Translations under genes and position numbers: made by a program
From: Pseudopithomyces maydicus
Taxonomy: Eukaryota > Ascomycota > Dothideomycetes > Pleosporales > Didymosphaeriaceae
Length of the DNA stretch: 64,000 bases
Direction: 5' to 3'
Assembly (NCBI GenBank): GCA_026873275.1
Contig: JANTUC010000004.1
Coordinates: forward strand, 868,001-932,000
Notes under the pieces: generated by a model
The model's database searches: none
The model's input: the letters and a program-made list of their open reading frames with translations, nothing else
What the model was told of the DNA's origin: nothing
In this document: piece by piece, positions 34,480 through 46,524 of the stretch
Numbering within the stretch: position 1 is the first letter of the stretch
Layout of the letters: each line of letters opens with the position of its first letter

Positions 34480-35284
34480 CACATCCGAGAACAGCGTGGC
34501 AGCGGTGGCTTCTTCTCAGTACCATGAGGGTTGTTGCTTGGGTTTTTGGATTCGCGTGGGTGTCGAGGTGGCTAGGGAGTGAGGAGAATGAGGACGAAAG
34601 TTTCCCGTTACCTGCATATCAGAGGTTTGATACGTGAAAGTGGTATAGAAGATCTGGGTTCGGGCGGGCTTGTTTCTCTACCTGTCTCCACGCCAGTATT
34701 GTATTAATATGGATAGTTCTCAAACTCGATTCAGGAGTACATCGTGGAAAGATGACTGAAGCATGTAATGTGTTCCAGAACGTTGTTGCATTATCAAACG
34801 ATTACAATTATAATGGCAATCGATCGGAAACTTGGATTAAGTCGCATGCATTTATCTCGTCATCAACCAATGACGTTTGCATCTATTCATCTGCATGCTG
34901 TTCTACACCGGCCGCGGCTGTCGTGTCCTACACATTCATGTCCCCAAAGATGTATGCCTCTCCAAACAGCATCGATGGCATTGTATCCATTCCATCTCAT
35001 GGCGTGACGAATACACAATCCTTTGCATGTTCTGCTCTGCACCGAGTGCATAGAACTCACTCCTGGTTCGGCGAGGGACAAGCAGACCCCTAAAGGGAGA
35101 CACAGCTTCCACACGAATGGGTCCTCACTAGCGAGCGAAAAGCTCAACCTTACGACGTACAGTGAACTGGCCCTGCAACGGATTCCGCCGGTGTTGGAAC
35201 AACCACGGACCCTGCAAGACTGTCGCGTAGAACATGGCATTCGAACCACCTCTTTCAGCAGGGCAACACGGTATGGCCTCTTTC
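34480..35284. other. Intergenic, convergent 3' ends
   Basis: Between the monooxygenase and RRP40 stops. Plus-strand frames at 34752-35385 overlap each other and have no features. Confidence 0.55.
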
Positions 35285-36127
35285 TCATATACTCTTCAAT
35301 ACCCTCTCAGCGAGCTTCTTTTGCGCCTTTTCGCCTAGTGCCTGCTCATCCACCTCTTGCACGGCCTTCCCGATTGCCAGCGTAGTCCGTACATTGCCAC
35401 CATCCACAACAACCACGCCATTCCGCCCAACGGTAATTTCAAAGCCAATCTTCTCGCCCAGGTGCTCTAAGATTGTAACGCCACCTTTGGACCCGACCAA
35501 CAATCTCCGCGCCATACCCAGGCTGATCTTGAACACCATGCCGCCCTTGATCGGGCCCAGGCCCTCGCTCTTGCCAGTGGACGGGTCAACACATGTAAGT
35601 TCCGGGGCAAAATCTCTGTTTGCAGAAGTGATCCTAGCGTATACGAGAGTGTTTGGAGCTAGCTGTGGGCGGGTCTTCTTGGTTGCGCCTTCGAAGGCAA
35701 GGTGTGGAAGAGAAGCGGGCGGGGTGTGTGGGGTGAGGGTACAGGTGAAGGCCTCGGCGGCGGATTTTTCGACGGTCGCAATGACGAGGTCGCCAGAATT
35801 GGGGAGGTACTGCGGGCTGAGCGTGAGAATTTGTAGTGGAATGGTACGGAGGGGTGGGTAGGAATATGTGGAACGAGGGGTTTTTCAGGTAGGGTTCGAA
35901 CAGTGCAGAAACAATATACTTACGCGACCGCTGTTCGACTCGATATAAGCTGCGACTTTCTTGTTGTCGGTGACCAGAGCGCCAGCAATTGTGGTTGCGA
36001 CGGTATTCGGAGGGATGTGTCGCAAGCCAGGGCCCAAGGTCAGGTGCTTCTTTTTGCCCGTGGGCGTAGGCAGTATCTCCCGAGGGAGCTCATCGCCAGG
36101 CAGAACGACGATAGTTTCGGCAGCCAT
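35285..36127 (-). CDS. RRP40: RNA exosome cap subunit Rrp40 (EXOSC3)
   Basis: Exons 36127-35924 and 35809-35285. The intron 35810-35923 is 114 bp (GTAAGT...CCGCAG), long for this window. The 242 residues match the yeast size (240). The N-terminal domain begins ETIVVLPGDELP. The S1 domain follows across the splice (SNSGRYLPNSGDLVIATVEK). The C-terminal KH domain shows the conserved GLGPIKGG, FKISLGMARRLL and the FEITVGRNGVVVV motif typical of Rrp40. It is a non-catalytic subunit of the nuclear and cytoplasmic exosome that lines the RNA entry pore for 3'-5' decay and rRNA processing. It is head-to-head with the Ssz1 gene, with only 242 bases between the two start codons, so the two probably share a promoter; both act in ribosome biogenesis or function. 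Confidence 0.95.
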
Positions 36128-36369
36128 GGCTACGGGACGCTGGTAGTGGAGAAGCAATGAGGACGGGCAATTGCAGCACGCAGCACGGGCTTGGCGCCAA
36201 GAGAGTTTTCTAGCGGCGGGACCGATATTCAATTTTCGAAGAATTTCTGGCCCGCCAACATTGCTCGTCCGCGACAGCGTCTTGTTCCCTCGCCGTTTTT
36301 ATAGCCTTTGCACGATACCCTGAACTTTGCGACCGTATAGAAAAAGCTTTCAGGACAAACGCCCACATC

Positions 36370-38250
36370 ATGAGCGCAGAAAATGACCCCGCTCAGCGGG
36401 TCGCGATCGGTATTTCCTTTGGAAACTCGTACAGCTCCATCGGCTTCACCACCGGCGTACGTCCAGCGTCCCGCGGCCCTTATCTGTCGTCTTCTGACAC
36501 CGTAGCAGGAAGGAAAGGCTGAGGTCATTGCCAACGAGGACGGAGGTCGGTACCCTTTCCCACCGCCCGCCCGCGCATGCCACTAACCAGGACGACCAGA
36601 CCGCCAGATCCCCTCGATATTGTCATATGTAGAGGGAGAAGAGCTCCACGGAGGACAGGCCAAGTCGCAGTTTGTGCGCAACTCGAAGAACACGGTTGCA
36701 TACTTCAGGGACTTCCTGGGCAAGGAGTGCGTCCATGCCGTATCCACCCCACTTGTCGCTAGTTGTCTAATAATTGCCAGGTTCAAGTCGATAGATGCCA
36801 CTCCTTGCCACGAGTCCGCACACCCCGTCGAGCATGAATCCACCATCGCCTTCAAGGTCAAGGACAACGCAGAGGACAAGGAGAACGAGGTCACCGTCAG
36901 CGAGATCACAACCCGCCACCTGAGGAGGTTACGAAACTCGGCCACCTACTACCTTGGAAAGGAGGTCAATGCCGCCGTCATCACCGTTCCCACCAACTTC
37001 TCCGATGCCCAGAAGGAGGCGCTGAACAAGGCTGCGAAGGAGGCCGGCCTTGAGGTGCTTCAGTTCATCCACGAGCCCGTCGCTGCCGTGCTGGCTTACG
37101 ACGCTCGCCCTGAGGCCAAGCTGGCCGACAAGATCATCGTGGTCGCAGACCTCGGCGGCACCCGCTCCGATGTTGCCGTTGTTGCTTCCCGTGGCGGTAT
37201 CTACACCATCCTTGCTACCATCCACGACTACGAGGTTACTGGCCTCAAGCTCGACCAGGTCCTCATCGACTACTTCGCAAAGGAGTTCCTTAAGAAGCAC
37301 AAGTCCGCTAGCGACCCGAGGGAGGATGCCCGTGGTCTGGCCAAGTTGAAGCTTGAGTGCGAATCTGTCAAGAAGGCCCTCTCCATCGGCACAAGCGCCA
37401 ACTTCTCCGTTGAGAGCTTGGTTGGTGGCATCGATTACACCGCCACCATCAACCGCACACGGTACGACCTTCTCGGTAGCAAGCTTTTCTCCGCCTTCTC
37501 CCGCCTCGTGCTCCACGCTGTCGAGAAGGCTGAGCTCGACCCTCTGGATGTGACTGAGATCATCCTTGCCGGCGGCAACGCACACACCCCCAAGATCGCA
37601 TCTGCCATCCAGAGCGCCTTCCCCGAGACCACCACCGTCCTTGCGCCCTCTACTTCCCCCACCGCTATCAACCCCTCCGAGCTCCCCGTCCGCGGTGCCG
37701 CCATCCAGGCCAGCCTCATCCAAGAGTTCGAGCTCGAGGACATCGAGCAGAGCACCCACCCCATGGTTACCGTCACCCCCCACCTTTCGCACGCCGTCGG
37801 TGTTCTTTGCATCTCGGGCGACGAATCTAACGGCGTTTTCCACGCTATCGTCGATGCTGAGACCCCCTCCCCGTCCGAAGAACCGCTATCATTTCCACTC
37901 CTCGCGAAGGAGGTGACGTGCTCATCAAGCTTGCGGAAGGCGCACGACACATCAAGGTCACCAAGCCGGAGCCTAAGCCCAAGAAGGAGAAGGCTGATGA
38001 CGACGAGGATGAGGACAGTGACGAAGACGAGAGCGATGAGGAGGAGGAGGAGCTTAGGGAGAAGACATGGAAGGTCAGCAGCGTTCTCTCCGAGGCCGCT
38101 ATCCGTGGTATCAAGAAGGGCGGCAAGGTCGAGGTGCAGATCAACATTGGTGCAGATCTTGGCATCAATGCCATCTACCGGGAAGTCGGTGGAAAGGGTG
38201 GTGTTCGGGGGATAATAGCTGGTGGAAAGGCCGCGAACGGCAGCGCTTAG
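36370..38250 (+). CDS. SSZ1: Ribosome-associated complex Hsp70-like subunit Ssz1, apparent frameshift
   Basis: Exons 36370-36456, 36509-36545, 36600-36726 and 36781-38250, with introns of 52-54 bp. Ssz1 pairs with the J-protein zuotin on the ribosome to stimulate the Ssb chaperone on nascent chains. The product opens VAIGISFGNSYSSIGF and EVIANEDGDRQIPSILSYV, characteristic of Ssz1 instead of canonical Hsp70. It continues with the nucleotide-binding fold (AAVITVPTNFSDAQKEAL, FIHEPVAAVLAY, VVADLGGTRSDVAVV, EIILAGGNAHTPKIA) and a substrate-domain-like C-terminus. An acidic insert of about 20 Asp/Glu/Ser residues sits in that C-terminal part. The frame breaks at the C5 run 37863-37867. One extra C yields AETPLPVRRTAIISTPREGG and a 573-residue protein. 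Confidence 0.94.
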
Positions 38251-38595
38251 GCGTGCCATGATAGCTAGTACATGATTTAAGACATGGAACAGGACGAGAT
38301 GGGACGAATTATGAGCGACTTTCATTGCATGAGTAAGATAGATTGGGTTGGAAGGTTTCAGCTTACACGCTTGGGACGGAAAAGGGGAGATTGCGCGGCA
38401 GTTTGTTGATAGAGGAATTCATACGCATTCCGTTGCTGCGTACCATTGGCTTAGTCCATTCAATCATCGACATCGTTCTTCGTATCATAAACATCGCCCA
38501 AAATCACACTTCATGTGATGTTGATGCCACAGCACCACCTGCATTCATCCACCATCGACCACCATTGTCCCATCACTCCTCGCTTCCCCGTCTAG
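38251..38595. other. Intergenic, convergent 3' ends
   Basis: Between the SSZ1 and F-box gene stops. Nothing recognised. Confidence 0.6.
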
Positions 38596-40148
38596 TCAGA
38601 TGTTCCGTACGATCTGCGCCTTCGGCCTATTGCGCCACCCTTCGAAAGTGTCCAGCCATGCCTCGTAGGCCATGCCCTCGGGTACGCCCCTCAAATTTTC
38701 ATAGTGCCACCTCCTTTTTTCCCAGTTCTCCTTGTCCAACGCAAAAAGATGTATTCTCACTGTCTCCCACAAGTCTCCGTCGTCCACGCGTTCCCACCCC
38801 GTGCTCGCCGCGACAGATAGCTTCCGTAGGCGCCCCAGGAACCGCGTATCGATCAAGTCCCACATGTCTACAAGCGTAAATGCATGTCGCGGGTCCAACT
38901 CCTGCTGTCCGGACGTGACGAGTGTGAGTTCCTGTAGTGGTTTCGCAAACTGCCAATGCGAATCTGCAGCAAACTCGGCGGAGCGGCATCCGAATTCTTC
39001 GTCGATATAATCCACTGCCATGGTGAGCTGGCGCAGCGCAGGAAGCCATTTCAGTATGTTGTTGAACCTGCCATGCTTGACGGCGGGGAGGTCTCTTAGC
39101 TCGACGGCAGTCAGGCGATCCGCAAGGTTTATCAATAAAGGCCTAATGCCGTTCTGGTCGAGACCCGGGCAGTGCAGTAGCGAGACAGAGTACAAGGTCG
39201 ACGGGAAGGTTTCCGGCTGGCGCAGCATCTGTAGGAGAAATTTGCCATTAACAGAACCACTCATGGTAAGATGCTGGAGGTGAGGCGGCCAGTGCAGACG
39301 CATAGTAAGGGCCTCGGGGCCAAGGCCAAATTCCGTGCTGCAGCGAGGCATGTAAAGCTGCTCGAGGCGGGTGAGCTGGCGGAGGGTTTGGTTGAGGCTC
39401 TGATAGGATATGGCCTCGCTCACGAGACCCAAGTCCAAGACCTTGAGTTGCATGCATTTCGAGAGAGCAGCCCAGCAATTGATGGCAAAAGAGGCTTGGG
39501 GCGCGACGAAGAGCTCGAGACTGTTTTTGGTGCGGCCGAGGAGGCGGGCCGTAGTAGACTTTGCGCCTTGGTGAACGATCCGGGAGAGGTCGAGGGATTT
39601 CACGAGGCCGGCAAGCTCAGAGCGTTTAATGCGCGGGATCACGGAGGGACATATGGTGCGGACGAAGTCTGTATAGCGTTTGCCGACAAGGAAGGGGTGT
39701 GCGTAGAGGCGGCCGATGCCGACTGAGTACCATTGTCTGTAGATATGTTAGCCACAGGGTGCAAAAAACCTAGCATCACGAGTACGCGGTCTGAGCGAGT
39801 GGGGTATCCTAGGTCCTAGGTTACGCAGTATAGATATGCAGAAAGATCAAGCCGAATAGCGCCACCTTATCTTCTCCACATGCATCTTCGCGTGTCTATA
39901 TTGTAAAACCCTGGACGACCACATTCTTCACGCTCCACAACAATACTTCAGTTCGTCCTGAATACGTCTTTCTTTCCATCAACGTACCTAGACACCAATA
40001 CAAAATTCGCCAACACCTTTTGACTCTCTTCATTTCTCGGCAAACAGTCCAGCACCTGCAGCAGTAACTCGTCCGGCAAGTAATTCGCGTATTGAATTTC
40101 CCGTCCTTGCATGTCAACATCCATATCGAGATCCATGGTTGGCCACAT
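38596..40148 (-). CDS. F-box protein with leucine-rich C-terminal region
   Basis: Exons 40148-39988 and 39736-38596. The intron is 251 bp (GTACGT...GGCTAACATATCTACAG). The product is 433 residues. After an Asp-rich start (MDLDMDVDMQ) comes an F-box helix pattern (LPDELLLQVLDCLPRNEESQKVLANFVLVSR), split in the final Arg codon by the intron, then the usual W-Y segment (QWYSVGIGRLYAHPFLVGKRYTDF). The remaining 350 residues have spaced Leu-rich strands (LKVLDLGLV, LEQLYMPRCS, LQHLTMSGS, LTAVELRDLP, LRQLTMAV, LQELTLVTS, LRKLSVAAS), as in fungal LRR-type F-box proteins. It probably recruits a substrate to an SCF ubiquitin ligase; substrate unknown. 40136 is an alternative in-frame start. Confidence 0.85.
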
Positions 40149-40767
40149 CTGTATGTTAATATTTTGCACGTGGTGATTGCAAAATGTATACTGCGAATAC
40201 TTTTTGAACGCAACAAAAGAAGAGGAGGGGCGAAAGACCCATGGTCTGGGTGTGACGTGAGGGTCCACGCTAAACATCCTTGACGAATCTTTCTTGGCAT
40301 GGACATAACACGTTAAAGCCGATCGATCTCATTGGTCCATTATAGTCTTGCTTGCTTGTAAGATTTTGGTGCATAGGGAACGGCAGACAATAGCAAGCCA
40401 TGGAGACTGGGGCTCACGGCAAGCATTGCACATGGTGTTGTTAATATATACATTCACACCATATGCAGTGGTTGTTGTCGGTGAGAACGTTCCGTCGCTA
40501 TATATATTATTGGGGTCACAGTGAACGAAAACACAGAGAAGAGAAAACACCAAAAAACAAACCTTTGATGTTATTACCCTACAGTTACTCGAGTTTATTG
40601 CATCGAAGGAATTACCCTGTCCCCAGTAGGAGAAGCCGTCTCAAGACCTGATCGCCAGAAAGAAAAAGCAGGGACATGTAACAGTGAAAACTGGTTGTCC
40701 TCCACTTTGCCGTAAGCGCCCACGATCTCATACGAAATATTGCCACCTGCCTTTATAGACCAGAGAA
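40149..40767. other. Intergenic
   Basis: Upstream of the F-box gene and downstream of the PTR2 gene, both minus strand. AT-rich, with no gene recognised. Confidence 0.55.
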
Positions 40768-42935
40768 TCAATTTGATTTGACGGGTGTGCTCGGAGCCAA
40801 CTCGACGTCGGCAGCCTCGTTGGACGGCGCTCCGAGGTGCTTCCCTGCAGGGAGCATATTGAGGCGGTCCTCGTCCCTATCCGTCTCTCTATACGTAAAC
40901 CAGAACAACCACCCAGTCACGAAGCAAATGATAGCGACGCTGGCATAATTCCATACCAGGTGCGGGTCGCTGGACATTGGAGTGAACGCCTCGCCAATCG
41001 CTGCTGACAGCGAATTTGTGAATAAGCTGAAAGCCTGGACGAGACTCCGCATGCTCTTGGGGGCTTTCGTGAATGCATACTCAAGAGAGACGACAGATGC
41101 CATGATTTCGCTTGCAGCAATTATGACGTAAATCCCGGCTTGCGCCCATACGTTGACATTGGCCTTGCATCCATCGTAATCTTCCATCATCATCCCACAG
41201 TCGGATTTGCGGTAGATGTATAGTTGTACGATGGCAGCCCAGATCATACCTGCTGTTGCCAGCATGAAGCCAGTGAAGATCTTCTTGATTGGAGTAAATC
41301 GAATCCCGGCCTTGCGGAGAGCTGGATAAACGGCCAGATCAAGAAGAACCACAAGAATGATAATGGCAATAGGATCAAGATTCTGAAGTAGATCATTGGG
41401 AACTCCGTGGAGCTGCATTGTCGAGGCTTGCTGTGTGAGGTTGTTGGAGAGTTGGTTGTAGCTCAGCCAATAGATTCTAGTAAAGCAATCAGCACCTCTT
41501 ATGCTACAAGAATGAAACCTGGAACTCACGGAAGCCACAAGAGTACCCCACAAGCAGCCCAGCCTCGGGCAACCTCCTCGACCCAGGCATCGTCATAGGT
41601 CAACCATGCCGGCTTTGCAGCTCCCAAATTCGATGGCTATATGAGAGCGTCAGCAATGTATCAGTATTGTAGAGCAAAACCCAGCGTAATTGACTCTATC
41701 CCAGAAGTTCTCATTGCGGATGTTCTTCCAAATGCGAATAGGGTTCCAGCTCCAGCGGCCTTTCATAGCAAGAAATGGCAATTTGACAGCCGGTCCAAGA
41801 ACGCTGCCCGAGGCAGGCCTACGAATGTAGGAATTCCGACAGAAGAATAAGACCGGCAAGGTCGTCAGGAAGAAGATCGTAGGAATCAAATAGGCAAGCC
41901 AAAATCCGACGTATCGCTCAGCATAGACCTGTGGTATAGAAGTAAGCATATTTCGATCATGTTAGTGATTTGAGGAAAGCCCACCATCGAAAGCTGCCCG
42001 ACCAAGGCTCCCAGGTTGATGAAGAGATAGAACCAGTTGTAGATTCGAGCTGCTGTTTCAGCAGGATCCACTATAACACGTCGACCTGCCGCCGTCAGCA
42101 CATATCCTCCCATCCTCAACTCCAATACAACTCACCTTTCTTGTCTACCTCAACTCGCAGTGTGTTCATAGGAATTTGCTCTGCAATGAGTGGCGAGATA
42201 TTCGGCTTGAAAGTACCGGTGCCAAATCCCATGATCAATATTCCGAAAATGAATAAAACGAATGCGCTCTTCGGTCTATCCAGAATCTGTGGAGCCGCCG
42301 ATCCCGTCAATATTGCATGGCCGATCTCCGCTATGATGACCGAGTATACAATTGTCTTGAACCGACCCAGATACGTATCAGCGACCCACGCACCGATCAT
42401 AGGGCACGTGTAGATGTAGAACTGGTTGAATAGCGAGATGGCCTGCGCTTTCATCTTTCCCATGCCGAGGGCGCCGGGCTGCGCATCGGCATCTCCGGGG
42501 TGTAGTGCGGCACCGGCAGGCGTGGTGGCCCAGTTACCCTGCTTGTCGAAACGAGATTTGGCGATGTAATTTGAGAAGACGACAGTGGTCCCATAGTAGG
42601 ACATGCGCTCAACGAGCTCGACGAAGGCGATAGTATAGACTACTCGGAATCAGCAAGAGTTTCCCATTTCAATTTCTTCATGACCTTTTCCCAAGTCTTT
42701 AAACGCTTCACTTACCACGCCACGGAATCTTTGCAGGCACACGTCGAAGCGTCGCGAGCTCAGCTTGAGTGGGGATCACATCATCTGCCGTCATCTCAGT
42801 GACGTTGTGAATGTGAGGAAGAGCCGTGTCGCATTCTCCGTGTTTCTCGACATGTTTGCTTTGCGCCGGGTCGCAACTGCCCCCAGCAGGAGCGGGGTCG
42901 ATTCGGGCCTCAATCTGGTCACCCAGCTCGCCCAT
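40768..42935 (-). CDS. PTR2: Di/tripeptide proton symporter, PTR2/POT family
   Basis: Six exons: 42935-42716, 42639-42136, 42085-41985, 41928-41695, 41636-41530 and 41476-40768, giving 624 residues in phase. POT-family landmarks: FVELVERMSYYG in TM1, the loop with SLFNQFYIYTCPMIGAWVADTYLGRFKTI, then FGILIMGFGTGTFKPNISP, RIYNWFYLFINLGALVGQLSM and a C-terminal half with WLSYNQLSNNLTQQA and FSLFTNSLSAAIGEAFTPM (quoted as separate short motifs). Twelve membrane helices are expected. It imports di- and tripeptides with protons across the plasma membrane. Intron 4 (41637-41694) seems to use a weak GTCAAT donor after FWDR, the only phase-compatible choice. A minus-strand TATAAA lies about 105 bases upstream. 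The N-terminal 70 residues are hydrophilic, as in other fungal Ptr2 proteins. Confidence 0.93.
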
Positions 42936-44199
42936 GGTGCTGCTATGTGATGTTCTGTCCGAGGGTCTTGTTGGTGCGGTGGGTAAGACGAACAGTATCT
43001 TGCAGTGGAGGGGCGTCAGGAAGTAGGGAAGGCAACAGCTTTATATCAGAGGTCACTGCAAGCACGCAATCGCTGACACCTGGGCTTGAGTGAAGGTGAG
43101 GTCGAGGTCTTTTTCCAACGGGCGGCGTTTGCCTATGATAAGCTTAAAATTTGTTTATCGGTATCAGCCTGGTTGGACCTTGCTGTCGCCTGGTGCACAT
43201 TTGATTGAACACGAGTGTTTACTCTGTGCTTGCTTGGGCCCGGTCGCCCGGGTAGCGTTGGGCACATATGCTAGCTCTCGTGTATCCTGAGCCCAGGGTC
43301 ATTACACTAAAAAGGGAAAGTTGTACCGTCTCCATGATACGATCAAGGCCACGAACCAGGAAGTTCGAGCACAAGAGCCCAGCCTGACCAAGCACACATG
43401 TCGAGTTGAGAGCCAGAGCCCTTTCACATGTAAACGTTTACTAGGTCGTGTAGCGATTGTATTTGATAACTATGTTAGTAACTCAGTGAGCAACACCGCC
43501 GCGTCGGCTTTCCGATATAACATACAGAGAAGCCTTGACTGTTTTTGTTTGGTTACCAGTGAGGAGGAACGGTATCAATGAGCGCGATGAAACCTCAGCT
43601 GTACCCACCCATTTAGCGACTAGACTTATGGTCTGGCGTTTCATCATGTGCCAATTGTTGGGCCGCCAATATCCAGCTCATTCATTGAACACACCGAGTT
43701 TGTGTTCCACATAAACTTCTACAATTACACATGCAAATATTGGCATTAAGCATGGGAGACTTGAACATGATGTCTCGCATATTGAACATGATTGATCTTT
43801 GAGAAGGCATGAAACTGAATGCAAATCATTACTGCAGAATGTAGAAGACCATAAACCATCCTTTAGAATCTGCTACGTCAATACCAAGTTGTGCACGAAG
43901 CGACGTAGGTAGACCAGCTCTTAGCTGACAAGGAAATTACATAAAGAGCAGATCTGATAACATGAACCTGATGCGCCATGATGCCCTGGGTATTCCTCTA
44001 AACGCCGCGGAGAACATGCAAGGGAACGATGATCAGAGCTCTCGTAACCTAGCTATTCCCCCAAAATGGGTTGCGCATTGGGATCGCTAAGCACAAACAT
44101 AGTTTCATCGGAGACACTTCCTATCGATAAATCAGCACCTTTATAGGCAGTAAAACGATAGCTTGAGAGTCTACCTACCGATGATCAGGTTCCGCCGGA
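42936..44199. other. Intergenic, 1.26 kb
   Basis: Holds the PTR2 promoter at its left. The remainder (43100-44180) shows short, low-quality frames and AT-rich sequence. It ends in a tandem 15-mer at the stop of the next gene. Confidence 0.5.
43040..43045 (-). promoter_or_regulatory. TATA box of the PTR2 gene
   Basis: TATAAA on the minus strand, about 105 bases upstream of the ATG at 42935. Confidence 0.5.
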
Positions 44200-44212
44200 T
44201 CAGGTTCCGCCG
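44183..44212. repeat. Tandem 15-mer GATCAGGTTCCGCCG, two copies
   Basis: Two perfect adjacent copies overlapping the stop codon of the minus-strand gene ending at 44200. The duplication also repeats the stop. Confidence 0.9.
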
Positions 44213-46524
44213 CGCATGGAGCCGAAATCCTTACCAGTGGTGGTGTTTCGTCCATTTGGAAATGGCATCGGAAAAGGACGAGAAACTGATAGCGGAGATG
44301 AGCTAGTGGTAGCACTCCGTCCCAATGGCAGTCCGAATGAACCAGCAGCAGTACCCCGTCCATATGGAGTTAGCATTGGACCTGGTTGGTTTGCAAGTGA
44401 ACTGAAACCCCATGGAGTATTCTCCCCACGGTAAGGCTGATACGGACGGTTAGGAGCGCGCGATAGCTTTGGCGAGTGGATTTTGGTACCAGTGTAGAAA
44501 CTGTTGTTTCCATCGGGGCCAGGATCACAAAGGTGCGGAGCTGGGGCCTTCCAAGCACGGGTGAAGTAGCTGGAAGACCTACCAGCACGGGACTCCTCCT
44601 TGTACTCGGAAAGATTCTCATACAACCGGAGAAAGAGGTGAGTGTTTTCGTATTTCGAAAGGTCTTGTTTCGCAGCAGATCCTTCACCAATCGCACCAAA
44701 AGTGCGCGCCTTGACATTTGCCGACGCAGCTGTCATGAGAGTCTGGGCATAGTCTTGTTGGCGGCTAACGGTTTGCCCGTCTCGATACCAAGTGGCAAGT
44801 TTCTGTTCGTCTGTAGTCTGGAAAGAAAGCGAAGCAGTTGGATCGTGTGCAGTGGGAATGGAGTCTGCAAAGAACGGACCATTCCAGTTCTGGATGGTCG
44901 GAGCCTGTTTGTTGAAACCGTTCGCAATCGGATGGACACTCTCTTGGCGCATACCATCAGGATCACTGAAGCGCAGCGATGGGTCGACGGTAGAGACCGG
45001 GAAGTTGAGAGCTGCGATAGATGAGTCGCACGTCTCGGCCTGTTGTTCCCTATTTGGCATTTGGTATGGTGGAGCGGCAGCATTCAGCGTCGAGACCCCA
45101 CGGTAAGGGTTTGCCACTGTCGGACCCTTGGGAACAGAACTTTTGATATTCATGCTGTGAAGTTGAAAGTCTGGGACAGCGACCCGACGCTCGATCGGAA
45201 AGCCATGGTGAGACTTTGGGTTAATACCCTCTGTTGACATAGCAGCGGTTTCGAGTGGTTTTTGCATAATTTCGATTGAAGTCAGAGTGTCGTTCCGGAA
45301 ATTTGAGCGAGATATCGGAGGTGTAAAGCCTGTGGCTGCCTCTTCACCGAATTCTATCTCACGTAGCAAGGACTGTGATTCTCGCTGAGGAGTAGACTGT
45401 GTACGAAACGCTTCGAGCCGCTCTCGCTCCTGCTGTATGTAGATCTGTTTACTATCCTGGCCTGTCATGCCTAGCTTGGTGGGGAATTCGTAGTTGAAAT
45501 CCATAGCACCTACTTCGTTACCGCCACGAAAGCTGAACGAGACCAGAGGAGCAGGTTGCACGATAGTGTTAGTTGACACAAATGGGTCTTCGAGTTTCTC
45601 TCCGGTAATGGTGCGACCTGCGGGAGTCGCCGCAAGAGTAGGGTTCTCCATCTCGCGGGTGTCGACAATATTCGGCGCTGTAAATTTGGGTCGGAATTCT
45701 CGAATATCCTCTTCGATCTGGGGGCGACCGTGCTCTTTGATCATTCTCTCACGATTCTCTGCTACACACTTGAAGTATTCGATTGAGTTGGGTGAGAATC
45801 CTGGTTTTGGGAACCGGTCAGATGCAAGAGAGCCTTCGATCTTCTTTCGGGTGTGAGACCAAAGACCTATATTGACCCATTGGAAGGATGCGGACAGCCA
45901 TTGATGAGCGGAGACATCACGGTTGGGATGGCCTATGAAGACGACTTGGCCATCGAAATCACCAGTCTGCTCGTGAAGACGAATGATGTCAGGCAACTGC
46001 CCGAACAGGCGCAGGTAATTTTCGACAACGAATGGGCGGGGATCAGTTGGGCTCACGTCGTCGCTACTGTCGTTTGACGATGGCTAGAAGCAAAAGCAGT
46101 CAGCAATTGGAATGTATGGGCTGTTTGATCGCGAACATACCTGCTGCGGTGCACTTCTCATCGTATTTATCGGAATCAAGTCTTCACGAAGTAAGATGCC
46201 CGTCTGTAACCTAGGTATGGTGGCCGGAGCAATCTTTGGTTGCATGCCTCGAAGTGACGATTGGAGAAGAAGTCCACCAGAATGAAAAGCAGGTTTACGT
46301 GTAGAATCCGGCTCCGAAGGCTCCGAAGGTGAGGGGGAGCTGGCAGCCTTGCCTGCCTCCGGGTTTTCGACGGTACCCAAGTCGCTAGGCTGCAGAGCAC
46401 GCCAATTCTTGTTGTTCTTCCTATTGCGATTCGATTGCAAGGTGATGTAGCCAGACAGCGATAGGGGACCAGAGGTCGGTTTCTCTACACCATCAATGTC
46501 ACCGTTGTTGCGGCGGCGAGCCAT
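44200..46524 (-). CDS. Large disordered protein, unrecognised
   Basis: Exons 46524-46141 and 46083-44200. The intron 46084-46140 (57 bp) runs GTATGT...GCTGACTGCTTTTGCTTCTAG. The product is 755 residues. The N-terminus is basic then Ser/Pro-rich (SSPSPSEPSEPDS). A more ordered segment spans residues about 140-225 (FVVENYLRLFGQLPDIIRLH, GQVVFIGHPNRDVSAHQWLS, WVNIGLWSHTRKKIEG). The rest is long and disordered, rich in Pro, Asn, Gly and Ser, ending in Arg/Gly-containing sequence. No signal peptide, membrane segment or catalytic motif. It may be an RNA-associated or regulatory protein, but the family is not recognised. Both exons have coding character and the splice is clean, so the gene itself is likely real. 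Confidence 0.75.

Noticed and set aside
35881..35910. GGTTCGAAC motif resembling a tRNA T-arm
   Set aside because: It lies in the RRP40 intron without a fitting A-box, acceptor stem or anticodon arm.
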